NCBI GenBank assembly: GCA_017452505.1
Contig: JAFTMI010000023.1
Location: 1 to 52,753 of the forward strand
Length of the DNA: 52,753 bases
Origin: Oscillospiraceae bacterium
Lineage (GTDB): Bacteria > Bacillota > Clostridia > Oscillospirales > Oscillospiraceae
Direction: 5' to 3'
Made by a program: the position numbers and the translations under genes. Shown piece by piece: positions 1 through 8,040 of this stretch (its first letter is position 1; the number at the start of each line of letters is the position of its first letter). The notes below the pieces were generated by a model that had not been told where the DNA came from, searched no databases, and was given only the letters and a program-made list of their open reading frames with translations.

Positions 1-704
1 CGGACATATCCAAAGCGGTGTATGATGGGGATGGCAATGAATATAAGGAGTACTCGGTTGAGGGCCTAAATCGACTGATTTCCAAAGCGAAGAATGCAGG
101 CTTTATCGTAAGCTATAACCATCCTACCTGGTCAAAGGAGGACTCCGATATTTATACCCAGCTTAATGGGCTTTTTGCTGTGGAGATATACAACCACGGC
201 GCTTATGTAATGGGGCATGATGCCTACTGTCCCTATGTCTATGAGCAGATGCTCCGAAGCGGATCGCACCTGGGCTGCATTTCCACCGATGATACCCATA
301 AGCAGTGCGACCTGTTTGGCGGGTTTACCATGGTATATGCAGATACACTTACCCACTGTGCTGTTATCCAAGCGCTGGAAAACGGAGATTTTTATGCATC
401 CAGAGGGCCAATTATAGAGGGTCTTTGGTATGAAAACGGAATGTTCCACATAGAATGCTCCCCTGTTAAGAGAATCATTGTTTCCAATAGCGGCAGACGG
501 GACCCGTCCGTTTCTGTGAAACAGACACAGAACGGCACGATCACCTCTGCAGAATTCCCCATTCAGGATATTGATGTGTTCGTGCGGTTTACTGTGGAGG
601 ATGCATTGGGAAGAACCGCAAACACCCGCGCATACTGGAGAGATGAGTTTGAATCCTCTCCTCCTGTGGCTTCCAATATCTGCCAGAAAAAAACGAAGGA
701 ATAA
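1..704 (+). CDS. PHP-domain metal-dependent phosphoesterase, 5' partial
   Basis: The reading frame is open from the window edge (codon phase at base 3), so the true start lies upstream; the first in-frame GTG at 18 is probably internal. PHP-type metal-site motifs are visible: YNHP near residue 35 (counting from base 18) and STDDTH near residue 90, followed by a C-terminal beta-rich segment. PHP proteins hydrolyse phosphoester bonds with a trinuclear metal site, but the substrate cannot be told here. It lies 100 bp upstream of a glycerophosphodiester phosphodiesterase and a galactonate dehydratase on the same strand, which suggests a shared role in using phosphodiesters or sugar acids. The family call is firm, the substrate is unknown. 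Confidence 0.8.
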   Translation, partial: DISKAVYDGDGNEYKEYSVEGLNRLISKAKNAGFIVSYNHPTWSKEDSDIYTQLNGLFAVEIYNHGAYVMGHDAYCPYVYEQMLRSGSHLGCISTDDTHKQCDLFGGFTMVYADTLTHCAVIQALENGDFYASRGPIIEGLWYENGMFHIECSPVKRIIVSNSGRRDPSVSVKQTQNGTITSAEFPIQDIDVFVRFTVEDALGRTANTRAYWRDEFESSPPVASNICQKKTKE

Positions 705-804
705 GGAAGTAAATTCTGAATTTGTCCGGTATTGCCGGGGCATTGTGGACTTTAATGGCAAACGCGCTTACTCACAGCTATTTTTTGCGTAAAGGAGTTT
801 CGTT

Positions 805-1623
805 GTGCAGCGATTTGAAGAAAAAGTTATTCTGTGTGCGCACCGTGGGGAACGGTTGCGCAATATTGAGAATACAATGATCGCATTCCGTATGGTAGTG
901 GAAGCGGGTGCGGATATGGTAGAGACAGATGTTCGGATGACTAAAGATGGACACTTGGTTTTGATGCATGATGAATCTGTTGACCGGACTACCGATAAAA
1001 CTGGACGTATCTGTGATATGACACTGGAGGAATTTCGTTCCTGTAATGCAACTTTTCATGCGGAAGGATTCTCATTTGAGCCGCCAGCAACATTGAAGGA
1101 ACTGCTGGATTTCGCGTTAGAACACCCAAAACTGTTGCTGAATATCGAGTTTAAGGATTATCCTACACCGGGGAATGAAGAATTTGCCTATACTTGTTGT
1201 GATAAGATCGTGGATATGTTGCTGTCTTATGGTGTCCAGGATAGAACATGGATCAATTCCTTTGATGGCCGCCTTTTGGAGCATGTTTACCGCCGTTGCG
1301 GCAAGCAGTTTCACTACCATGGCTTTTATCCATGGTTCATTCTAGGACCGATGACCATTGATCCGGAAGAATTTATTGATGTTGCCTGTATGCAGCATCG
1401 ATATATCAGTGAATCCGGTGAAGTCGTGAAATACGACGAGCCACTTTGTCCAAAAGAATGGTTCGATTATTTGCATGAGAAGGGGATTACCACGTTGGTT
1501 GCGCCGAGCTTAAAGGAATATCCCAAATACGACCTGACAATATCCTGGGGCGCACAGATCGTCTGTCATGATGATCCCTACGCAATGTTGGAGCATCTTA
1601 GAAAAAATGGTTTGCATGAGTGA
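805..1623 (+). CDS. Glycerophosphodiester phosphodiesterase family protein
   Basis: This 272-aa protein is a cytoplasmic GDPD-type enzyme, which cleaves glycerophosphodiesters to glycerol 3-phosphate and an alcohol. The hallmark HRG motif (His13) is present, as are the metal ligands Glu40 and Asp42 in VETDVRMTKDG and the second catalytic His55 in LMHDESVDRTT, spaced as in the family. There is no signal peptide, so it probably acts on internalised substrate. The start is GTG at 805, chosen because AAAGGAG sits about 9 bases upstream and the conserved domain begins immediately after. It lies between the PHP protein and the dgoD homologue, 28 bp before the latter, so cotranscription is likely. 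Confidence 0.88.
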   Translation: MQRFEEKVILCAHRGERLRNIENTMIAFRMVVEAGADMVETDVRMTKDGHLVLMHDESVDRTTDKTGRICDMTLEEFRSCNATFHAEGFSFEPPATLKELLDFALEHPKLLLNIEFKDYPTPGNEEFAYTCCDKIVDMLLSYGVQDRTWINSFDGRLLEHVYRRCGKQFHYHGFYPWFILGPMTIDPEEFIDVACMQHRYISESGEVVKYDEPLCPKEWFDYLHEKGITTLVAPSLKEYPKYDLTISWGAQIVCHDDPYAMLEHLRKNGLHE

Positions 1624-1651
1624 TCCGGAACACAAATGAGGAGTGATTAAT

Positions 1652-2800
1652 ATGAAAATTACAGAAGTCAATACTTATTTCGTCCGTCCCCGGTGGGGAT
1701 TTGTGGAAATTATAACAGACGAAGGTTTGGTTGGCTGGGGCGAGGCAGTTCTGGAAGGCCACGCAAAGGCGGTTCTTGCCTGTGTGCAGGAATACAAAGA
1801 TTATTTGATCGGTTCCGATCCTGCCGACATTGAGGGCATCTGGTCCACCATCTACAGAGCGGGCTTTTACCGGGGTGGCGGTGTGCTGATGAGCGCTCTG
1901 TCCGGTATCGACCAGGCCCTGTGGGACATCAAGGGAAAGGTTTTCGGTGTACCCGTCTATCAGTTGATGGGCGGCAAGTGCCGGGATAAAATGAAGGTCT
2001 ACTCCTGGATCGGCGGAGACCGCCCCAGCGATGTGGGTGCAGCCGCCAAGGAGAAGATGGATGCAGGCTTCAAGGCCATCAAGATGAATGCCACGGAAGA
2101 ACTGCAGATGATCGACACTTACGACAAGATCGACGCGGTTTTGGCGCGGGTCGCCGCCATCCGAGAGACCTGTGGAAAGTATTTTGGGATTGCGATTGAT
2201 TTCCACGGAAGAGTCCACAAGCCTATGGCCAAGGTACTGGCAAAGAAACTGGAAGAGTTTGACCCCATGTTTATCGAAGAACCTGTGCTTTGCGAAAACA
2301 TGGAGCTGTTCCCGGAAATTGCCGCGGCCTGTAACATCCCCATTGCCACCGGTGAAAGGCTGTTCTCCCGTTATGATTTTAAGCGGCTTTTACAGATCGG
2401 CGGTGTAGACATCATTCAGCCCGACCTGAGCCATGCGGGCGGCATCACGGAAGTGAAAAAGATCGCCTCCATGGCGGAAAGCTATGATGTTGCCTTGGCA
2501 CCTCATTGTCCTTTGGGACCGATTGCCCTTGCTGCCTGCCTGAATGTGGATGCTACCTGCTATAATGCGGTCATTCAGGAGCAGAGCATCGGTATCCACT
2601 ACAATGTGGGTAAAAGCGTACTTGACTATGTTAAAAATCAGGACGACTTTAAGTTTACAGACGGCTATGTAGAATTGCCGAAGAGGGCAGGACTTGGCGT
2701 TGATGTGAACAAAGAACTGGTAGTGGAAGAGAATAAGAATCCCCACAACTGGAAAAATCCAGTTTGGCATCATGAAGACGGCTCTGTCGCGGAGTGGTAG
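1652..2800 (+). CDS. dgoD: D-galactonate dehydratase (enolase superfamily)
   Basis: The 382-aa product has the same length as E. coli DgoD and aligns along its whole length from memory. DgoD dehydrates D-galactonate to 2-dehydro-3-deoxy-D-galactonate. The metal ligands Asp183, Glu209 and Glu235 and the catalytic bases His185 (DFHGR) and His285 (APHCPLGP) fall at the expected positions, and the C-terminus ends in the typical HEDGSVAEW-like tail. Start ATG 1652 is preferred over GTG 1643 because GAGGAG lies 8 bases before it and MKIT is the family N-terminus. A KDPG-type aldolase and a KDG-type sugar kinase, which could process the product, sit far away at 34.9-36.5 kb. Confidence 0.93.
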   Translation: MKITEVNTYFVRPRWGFVEIITDEGLVGWGEAVLEGHAKAVLACVQEYKDYLIGSDPADIEGIWSTIYRAGFYRGGGVLMSALSGIDQALWDIKGKVFGVPVYQLMGGKCRDKMKVYSWIGGDRPSDVGAAAKEKMDAGFKAIKMNATEELQMIDTYDKIDAVLARVAAIRETCGKYFGIAIDFHGRVHKPMAKVLAKKLEEFDPMFIEEPVLCENMELFPEIAAACNIPIATGERLFSRYDFKRLLQIGGVDIIQPDLSHAGGITEVKKIASMAESYDVALAPHCPLGPIALAACLNVDATCYNAVIQEQSIGIHYNVGKSVLDYVKNQDDFKFTDGYVELPKRAGLGVDVNKELVVEENKNPHNWKNPVWHHEDGSVAEW

Positions 2801-2806
2801 CCAACC

Positions 2807-2839
2807 AGCAGATTATTCTTCAATAGTCTGCTATTTTTT
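2807..2839 (+). terminator. Rho-independent terminator after dgoD
   Basis: An 11-bp stem (2807-2817 with 2822-2832, one G-U pair) with a CTTC loop is followed by a run of T at 2834-2839. Confidence 0.85.
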
Positions 2840-2912
2840 CGCAAAGCCTCCGGGAACCCGGAGTCTGTTGCTATGCAGATAGAAAACCGACAGTCCGGCA
2901 AATATCAGAATT

Positions 2913-2954
2913 TGTCGAAAAGGCAAGGAAAATTAAAAGTCTCTTTTTTCGACA
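2913..2954. promoter_or_regulatory. Pair of inverted Spo0A-box-like sites
   Basis: TGTCGAA at 2913-2919 and its reverse complement TTCGACA at 2948-2954 face each other. The known 0A box is TGNCGAA. The 7-mer is expected several times by chance in this window, so only the pairing makes it notable. No gene start is close; the nearest downstream gene begins at 3454. Confidence 0.25.
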
Positions 2955-2963
2955 TTTCATCTA

Positions 2964-3069
2964 TGTCAAGTTAGGGACTGTGGGTGAGGTGTGTAAAACT
3001 CTGCCTTTTACCTGCAAATACGCATAAAATCTGCAGAAAAACACAAAATTCTATTGTCCCTACTTGACA
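2964..3069. repeat. Small element with terminal inverted repeats (MITE-like)
   Basis: TGTCAAGTTAGGGAC at 2964-2978 is matched by GTCCCTACTTGACA at 3056-3069 in inverted orientation, with one extra base. The 106-bp unit holds no reading frame. Clear target-site duplications are not seen. It could be a MITE, an IS end pair or a folded RNA element. Confidence 0.4.
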
Positions 3070-3100
3070 CAGAAGTGTCCGGCTCGCCCGATTATACAGG

Positions 3101-3235
3101 ACGGGGAGCGATGCGACCGCCGCCGGTGGCGGAGAAAGGGAGCTGAGCGAGTGGCAGCGGTCGATAAAATCGAGGAAATGCGTAAGCCCGAAGATTTTAT
3201 CGGGCACCGCAACAGGATAACTGGTTGGCGCATTC
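3101..3235 (+). repeat. Intergenic repeat family C, copy 1
   Basis: This segment shares GGGGAGCGATG, CTGAGCGAGTGGCAGCGGTC and ACCGCAACAGGA blocks in the same order with 32093-32214. Between the GCGGT and ACCGC blocks a variable hairpin is present (GATAAAATC pairing with GATTTTATC here; a different sequence that also pairs in copy 2). It accounts for short open frames on both strands here, which I do not call genes. Confidence 0.65.
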
Positions 3236-3309
3236 ACCCATGTGCTGGTGAATGACCCAACAACCGGATACGGTATCTTCATTGAAAATATGTTAGACGC
3301 GGCTGCCTA

Positions 3310-3432
3310 AAGCCTTCCCCTTGAGGGGAAGGTGGCAAAAAACTCTGTTTTTTGACGGATGAGGTGTAAATGCGAAAACCAAACACCTCATCAGTCACCT
3401 GCGGTGACAGCTTCTCCTCCAGGAGAAGCCTT
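3310..3432 (-). repeat. Intergenic repeat family A, copy 1
   Basis: A 123-bp unit with self-palindromic ends (CTTCTCCTCCAGGAGAAG and CTTCCCCTTGAGGGGAAG), a central GATGAGGTG...CACCTCATC stem and two inner variable hairpins (CACCTGCGGTG; CAAAAAACTC...TTTTTTG). It is inverted relative to copies at 31095, 39058 and 43629. It ends 21 bp before the start of the 60-aa gene at 3454. Confidence 0.8.
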
Positions 3433-3453
3433 TATACGAAAGGAGTAATCATT

Positions 3454-3636
3454 ATGGATTTCTATCAGGTTCCCATCGGTTTTGGCTTGGCGTTATCTTC
3501 TAACACTGCGGCTATGAACCGCTATGCCCATTTGTCCGAATCTCAAAAACAGGACATTCTGAACAAAGCCCACAATGTCCGCTCAGAAGAGGAAATGTAC
3601 GCATTGGTGGCAACCCTTGCTAACGGTACAATGTAA
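3454..3636 (+). CDS. Conserved-looking small protein, 60 aa, unknown function
   Basis: The protein starts MDFYQVPIGFGLALS and ends in a helical segment rich in Gln, Glu and Ala (SESQKQDILNKAHNVRSEEE). No transmembrane segment or known catalytic motif is visible. The start is supported by AAAGGAG 8 bases upstream of ATG 3454, and a perfect hairpin terminator follows the stop directly. I recall proteins of this general look (small, MGFGMAL-type start plus SQKQEI-type helix) in Clostridia, but no function. The upstream region is a repeat A copy, and no separate promoter is evident. Confidence 0.7.
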   Translation: MDFYQVPIGFGLALSSNTAAMNRYAHLSESQKQDILNKAHNVRSEEEMYALVATLANGTM

Positions 3637-3640
3637 TTAA

Positions 3641-3675
3641 AAGAGCAAATCTGCAATGCCCGCAGATTTGCTCTT
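3641..3675. terminator. Bidirectional terminator between convergent genes
   Basis: A perfect 14-bp stem (3641-3654 with 3662-3675) with a 7-base loop lies between the 60-aa gene and the convergent HTH gene, whose stop codon overlaps its right edge. Confidence 0.85.
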
Positions 3676-3892
3676 ACTTATTCATCTTTGGGTTATCTGT
3701 TCGCTCTAATAAATAATCAACAGAAACATTGTGAAAATCGGCAATTTTAGAAAGGGTTGTGGTGGGAATGTCAATATCGCCACGCTCGTAATTGCTGTAG
3801 ACCCGCTGACTGCACGACAGAATCTCTCCCATTTTAGCCTGCGACAGATCTTTGTCTTCTCTTAAATCCCGAATTCTGCGGTAATAGGGCAT
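3674..3892 (-). CDS. XRE-family helix-turn-helix regulator, 72 aa
   Basis: A one-domain Cro/CI-type repressor: residues 5-62 form the HTH (RIRDLREDKDLSQAKMGEIL, then SQRVYSNYERGDIDIPTTTL and LSKIADFHNVSVDYLLERTD). The start is placed at ATG 3892 (MPYYRRI), since the longer frame reaches into the promoter region and lacks a better ribosome site. The gene is divergent from the zinc-ribbon gene at 4024; the 130-bp gap contains a strong promoter overlapping a palindrome that fits an operator. It probably represses that promoter, its own, or both. DNA-binding role is firm, target is inference. Confidence 0.88.
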   Translation of the reverse strand: MPYYRRIRDLREDKDLSQAKMGEILSCSQRVYSNYERGDIDIPTTTLSKIADFHNVSVDYLLERTDNPKMNK

Positions 3893-3948
3893 AACCACAC
3901 CACCTTTTTCGTAGATGTTTATAGTATACCTTAGAAAGTTTTTCGCTA

Positions 3949-3977
3949 TTGACATTTAGCGAAAAATTCGCTAAAAT
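3949..3977 (+). promoter_or_regulatory. Promoter of the zinc-ribbon operon with embedded operator
   Basis: TTGACA at 3949-3954 and TAAAAT at 3972-3977 are spaced by 17 bp. The spacer holds a perfect palindrome at 3955-3975 with half-sites TTTAGCGAA and TTCGCTAAA around AAA; a further TTTTCGCTA half-site lies at 3940-3948. Binding here would block RNA polymerase. The adjacent divergent HTH gene is the likely binder. Confidence 0.75.
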
Positions 3978-4023
3978 CATAAAGGATATACAAGAGGAAT
4001 TTATCTGAAAAGGAGGCACATTT

Positions 4024-4368
4024 ATGTATTGTTCAAAATGCGGGGGAAATATTTCCGCAGACGCAAAATTTTGCGATCACTGTGGCGCACAGCAAGTTGC
4101 TGGCAGCCAAGCGATCGCCACGCCCTGTGGGGAAGCAGGACAGCAGGAGCAAACGCCTGTGAAGAAATCCAAGAAAAAGATCATTGGCATTGTTTTGCTT
4201 TGTTTACAGGCTGTTTCCATTTTGGGCACTGTGGCCAATGGTGAGATTGCCAACTTAACCAGCTATTTTACAGGTGGCGCAAGTGGCATTTTCGAAATGC
4301 TGGGCTTTTTCTTGCCAGCCATTGTTGGCATAGCTCTGCTGGTTTTAGATCATTTGAAGAAAAAATAA
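4024..4368 (+). CDS. Zinc-ribbon membrane protein, 114 aa
   Basis: An N-terminal zinc ribbon has four cysteines at positions 3, 6, 17 and 20 (CSKCG...CDHCG), followed by a Lys-rich linker and a hydrophobic C-terminal half with about two membrane segments (IIGIVLLCLQAVSILGTV and GFFLPAIVGIALLVLDHL). The zinc ribbon should face the cytoplasm. It is the first gene of a likely operon with the next zinc-ribbon protein (19-bp gap) and the GLUG lipoprotein, transcribed from the promoter at 3949-3977. Start is supported by AAAGGAGG upstream. Function is unknown. Confidence 0.82.
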   Translation: MYCSKCGGNISADAKFCDHCGAQQVAGSQAIATPCGEAGQQEQTPVKKSKKKIIGIVLLCLQAVSILGTVANGEIANLTSYFTGGASGIFEMLGFFLPAIVGIALLVLDHLKKK

Positions 4369-4387
4369 ATATTTAGGAGGAATCGTG

Positions 4388-5182
4388 ATGTTCTGTTCAA
4401 ATTGCGGAAATCAAATCCCGGACGACACAAAGTTCTGTAATAACTGCGGCGCACAGCAGCAAATAGTCGAGAACACGGAAGCTGCGTCGAAAACAACAGT
4501 AAATCAGCCGAAAATTGCTGATACACCAACCCAGCAACCCAAGAAGGAACCCAAAAAGAAAGCAAACACTTTCGTTGTTTTAGCTGTTGTGTTATGTGCC
4601 TTCGTTATTGGAAAGTTTGTCATTGCTCCTTCAATGGTATCTGATTCTGGAAATAATGGCGATAAAGGCAATCAAGGCAGTCAATCTCAACAAACTACTA
4701 ATAACAATAACAGCTCAACTGTAAATGCCGCCAATCCGTCATACGCGGCAGTATTTGACGATACATATATCGTACATTTCCAAGACTTCTTCAATGTGGC
4801 CTTCGATATAGAGATGAAGAATTTTGCATTAAAGCAGAATGACGGAACTATTTGTTGTGCTGACTATGGCTATAAGGATGATGTAGTTAAGCAATGGGTT
4901 GAAACAATGTATATTCCTGTTTCGGGATACACCGATACGCAGAAGACGGAATTGGAAAACACAATGAAGACCCAATTTGCAACGGTAGATGCCCTCAAAT
5001 GCTGTACCGTTGCTTATAAGATGAGTGCAAATTATTTTACCATTACCTGTACCTATTCTGGTGTGGATCAGGCAAGCAACTATGCTGAATTGTACAATGC
5101 AGGAATTTTGCAGACAAATACATTCATTTCTATGTCTGCGACAGAGACTACCTTGTTAAATCAAGGCTTTGTTAAGAAGTAA
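4388..5182 (+). CDS. Zinc-ribbon membrane-anchored protein with extracytoplasmic domain, 264 aa
   Basis: The N-terminal zinc ribbon (Cys 3, 6, 17, 20) is nearly the same as in the preceding gene. A Lys/Pro/Gln-rich linker leads to one membrane segment at about residues 58-80, a low-complexity Asn/Gln/Ser stretch, then a folded C-terminal domain of about 150 residues, probably outside the cell. The C-terminal domain faintly resembles YehR/DUF1307-type lipoprotein domains, but I cannot confirm this. ATG 4388 is preferred over GTG 4385 because it sits 7 bases after TAGGAGG. It is cotranscribed with its neighbours by spacing. Confidence 0.8.
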   Translation: MFCSNCGNQIPDDTKFCNNCGAQQQIVENTEAASKTTVNQPKIADTPTQQPKKEPKKKANTFVVLAVVLCAFVIGKFVIAPSMVSDSGNNGDKGNQGSQSQQTTNNNNSSTVNAANPSYAAVFDDTYIVHFQDFFNVAFDIEMKNFALKQNDGTICCADYGYKDDVVKQWVETMYIPVSGYTDTQKTELENTMKTQFATVDALKCCTVAYKMSANYFTITCTYSGVDQASNYAELYNAGILQTNTFISMSATETTLLNQGFVKK

Positions 5183-5191
5183 TAGGAGAAT

Positions 5192-7273
5192 ATGAAGAAT
5201 ATGAAAAAGACATTAGCAATACTTCTGGTATTGATGTTGCTCGTTTCGGCTTTGACCGGATGCGGCAACAACAAAAAACCTGCTGCGAATTCTACCAACA
5301 ACAGCGCTACGAATCCGACCGAAAATACAGCGCCGTCAAGAGAAATTGCCAAAACTGAAAAAATAGCCGCCGCTGAGAAATTTGCCGGTGGCAGCGGCAC
5401 TGAGGCTGATCCTTTCCAGATTAGCGAAGCAGGTCACCTGGTGCTTTTGCACGAAATGCTGAAAAAGGAAGAAGCGGAAACAAAGTTTGATGATACCTAT
5501 GTAAAGGGACATTACATTCTTACCGCTGACATTTCCTTGAACGACACCTCTAATTTTGCAAATTGGAGCACTACCGCGCCGAAATACGGCTGGGAGCCCA
5601 TTGGCACAGGCGTAATTTCCAACACATTTGCCGGTGTTTTAGACGGCAATGGTCATAAGATCAGCGGTATGTTTATTGATGCAGACAGCGGAAATAAGCA
5701 GGCCTATTACGGTCTGTTCACAGAAATGGGCGGAACTGTGAAAAATCTGGATGTAGAGAAGTCTTATATTTGCGTATCCGGTGGAGTTGTAGCAGTAGGT
5801 ACGATTGCAGGAAGCACAAACTACAGCAATAAATCCGTTATTGAAAATTGCCAGGTAAGTTCCGAAATCAAGCTTTATAATGATTGCCAGGCAGGCGGTA
5901 TTGTCGGCACTGCAAGCAGTAGTAAAGTGTCTAACTGCAGTTACGCAGGCGCGATTACCCAGCTTGATTCTGCTTTCAGCCATATCGGCGGCGTTAGTGG
6001 CTATGGCGGTGCTATCGCGGATTGTACTGTTGCTGCTACAGTTACCGGCAACGGCCATACAGGAGGTATTGTTGGCTTTGGCAATAATGTAGTCAACTGT
6101 GTCAACAAGGGCGCTGTCAGTGGTGATACTGCAGGTGGCATCAGCGGCAGAGTTTATGCAGCCGGTACAAATTTGGAGATCAAAAATACCCAGGAGACTA
6201 TTGAAAACTGTACCAACGAAGGTCGGGTAACAGGAGTTTCTTTGGCCGGTGGTATCGTAGGCTGGATGGGTAACGACGAATCAGATATCTCTATGTCGGT
6301 TATTGCCTGCGAGAATAAGGGCGAGATCCTTTGTGATAAAGGTGTTGCCGGTATCATTGGTAAGCTGTCTGTGGAACGAACCGGCGTGATGACGGTGAAA
6401 AACTGTATCAACCACAAGGCTGTGTCCGGAAAGGGCTTTGTAGGTGGTATCATCGGTCAGCTTTTGGGAGGTATTTTGCACCAAGAAGGCATTGTGAATA
6501 TTTCCGGATGCAAAAACCTTGGCAGGATCAGTTCTGAAGATCAGTATAGCGCCGGCATCGTTGCCTATCTTCTGATTATGAGTGACGAGGTGGATATGCA
6601 GCTGACCCTTGAAAATTGCCTGAACGAGGGCGCAATTCAAAGCACAAGCTTTGCCGGTGGCATTATAGGCTTCTCCAATGTGGGCTTCAATGCAGAGGTC
6701 AGTGCAAAAAATATGAAAATTTCCGATGCCACCAAGGTGACGCTGAAGAATTGCTCCAACAGCGGCGGTATTACTGCAATCACCAGCAATTCTATGGCTG
6801 GCGGTATTGTTGGTATATTAGGTTTGGGTTATATTCCAACAGAGATCGACAATTGCGAAAACAGCGGTGATGTAGCGATTGATTTCACCCTCACTGACCA
6901 GCAGATCGCGGAACTGCAGGACTTGGATTGGCCAGAGTTTTATCAGATCGGCGGCGGTATTGTTGGCAGAATTGGCGATGGCTTGAAGCTGACTACTGGA
7001 GAAGGCATTGAAACAAGTGCTGCTAATGTAAATACAGCGGATGGCAAAATTGTGATTTCCGGCTGCAAGAGTACGGGCGAGATCAGCGCCCCCGACTACA
7101 GCACCATTCTCAACAAATGGGAAAAGCCGCTGTATGTAAATTACCTCGGCGGTGTTGTTGGTCAGTGCAGTGCAACAGACGGTTATGCTTTCAGCGTTGA
7201 GAACTGTACATATTCCGGTGCTGAACGCGGATTGGGAGATGCAAAATATCCCGATTTTGGAACAAAAAACTAA
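5192..7273 (+). CDS. GLUG-repeat lipoprotein, 693 aa
   Basis: A secreted lipoprotein: the signal peptide ends in a lipobox (SALTGC, Cys at about residue 26), followed by a Ser/Thr/Asn-rich spacer. From about residue 65 a parallel-beta-helix-like array begins, with about 13 copies of the GLUG-type signature (AGGIVG, TGGIVG, VGGIIG, GGGIVG, LGGVVG and variants) spaced by 40-60 residues. Such repeats occur in surface adhesins and wall proteins. ATG 5192 is only 3 bases from AGGAG and ATG 5201 is 12 bases away, so the exact start is uncertain. It ends the zinc-ribbon operon; a terminator follows. Ligand is unknown. Confidence 0.85.
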   Translation: MKNMKKTLAILLVLMLLVSALTGCGNNKKPAANSTNNSATNPTENTAPSREIAKTEKIAAAEKFAGGSGTEADPFQISEAGHLVLLHEMLKKEEAETKFDDTYVKGHYILTADISLNDTSNFANWSTTAPKYGWEPIGTGVISNTFAGVLDGNGHKISGMFIDADSGNKQAYYGLFTEMGGTVKNLDVEKSYICVSGGVVAVGTIAGSTNYSNKSVIENCQVSSEIKLYNDCQAGGIVGTASSSKVSNCSYAGAITQLDSAFSHIGGVSGYGGAIADCTVAATVTGNGHTGGIVGFGNNVVNCVNKGAVSGDTAGGISGRVYAAGTNLEIKNTQETIENCTNEGRVTGVSLAGGIVGWMGNDESDISMSVIACENKGEILCDKGVAGIIGKLSVERTGVMTVKNCINHKAVSGKGFVGGIIGQLLGGILHQEGIVNISGCKNLGRISSEDQYSAGIVAYLLIMSDEVDMQLTLENCLNEGAIQSTSFAGGIIGFSNVGFNAEVSAKNMKISDATKVTLKNCSNSGGITAITSNSMAGGIVGILGLGYIPTEIDNCENSGDVAIDFTLTDQQIAELQDLDWPEFYQIGGGIVGRIGDGLKLTTGEGIETSAANVNTADGKIVISGCKSTGEISAPDYSTILNKWEKPLYVNYLGGVVGQCSATDGYAFSVENCTYSGAERGLGDAKYPDFGTKN

Positions 7274-7353
7274 GGTGATAAGCAAACCAGTGAAAATATA
7301 GGTTGTCAATCATTTTAGGACATACCGGATAAATTCATTGCTGCATAAATTGT

Positions 7354-7388
7354 ACGAGGGTTTGCGTTTTTGCAAGCCCTCGTATTTT
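7354..7388 (+). terminator. Terminator after the zinc-ribbon/GLUG operon
   Basis: A 12-bp stem (7354-7365 with 7372-7383, one G-U pair) and a T-rich tail. It lies upstream of the gene at 7423, which therefore may need its own promoter; I see no clear one. Confidence 0.75.
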
Positions 7389-7422
7389 GTATATCACAGA
7401 TTTCTTGGAAAGGAAGACTGTA

Positions 7423-8040
7423 ATGAAATTTAAGAATAAAATTGTAATTCTTGCGGTTATTGCTTTTTGTATCATTGGCTGGAAGGTGATCAACGAGGAT
7501 AGCGGGAGCGGCTCCCGTTTAGAGAAAGATTTGATAGCAACGCTCCCCGAAGATATCACTGTATGCTATTGTATCAACGACAATGGTGAAAAGGTCTTAA
7601 ATAACCTTGAAGTAAAAAAGCTGACCATTGACAGGCAATCTACAGACGGCAACTATAAGTCTGCCGACTGCACAATCGACCTTGAAGGCAATGACATAAA
7701 AATGACCGCTTATGTTAATCTCAGTTGTATTAAATACGATGATGGATCTTGGCAAGTGGAATCTTGCAGCGAGCTTTCCAAGCCAAAGGTTATCCCCAAA
7801 TATCAGCCGGATGAACCGAGCTTCATTTGGAATATTCAGCGATATGAGGAACTGTATTCGCTGGTAAAAACGAATGAATATATTGATTTGGACCACGGCG
7901 ATATAGTATATTACTATTCTGTGCTTGACGAAGGCTTTACAGGAAACGGTGTGGCTTGCAAAGCTGTATTTAAGGATGCCGGGATGGATTACTACGAAAA
8001 AGACATTTACTACTGGAGCTATTCGAATGAAGTCTACTAA
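7423..8040 (+). CDS. Membrane-anchored protein of unknown function, 205 aa
   Basis: The N-terminus is a short basic segment followed by one hydrophobic stretch (IVILAVIAFCIIGWKVI), an uncleaved anchor or signal peptide without lipobox. The rest is mixed alpha/beta, rich in Tyr, Asp and Lys, probably extracytoplasmic. No catalytic motif is recognised. ATG 7423 follows GGAAAGGAAG and puts the hydrophobic segment at the N-terminus; a longer frame to 7387 would start inside the terminator tail. The next gene overlaps it by 14 bp, so the two are translationally linked. Confidence 0.72.
   Translation: MKFKNKIVILAVIAFCIIGWKVINEDSGSGSRLEKDLIATLPEDITVCYCINDNGEKVLNNLEVKKLTIDRQSTDGNYKSADCTIDLEGNDIKMTAYVNLSCIKYDDGSWQVESCSELSKPKVIPKYQPDEPSFIWNIQRYEELYSLVKTNEYIDLDHGDIVYYYSVLDEGFTGNGVACKAVFKDAGMDYYEKDIYYWSYSNEVY

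Noticed and set aside
2971-3282. Minus-strand 103-codon frame, and a plus-strand 63-codon frame, in the repeat gap
   Set aside because: Both are explained by repeat family C; a similar false peptide occurs at 32006-32329.
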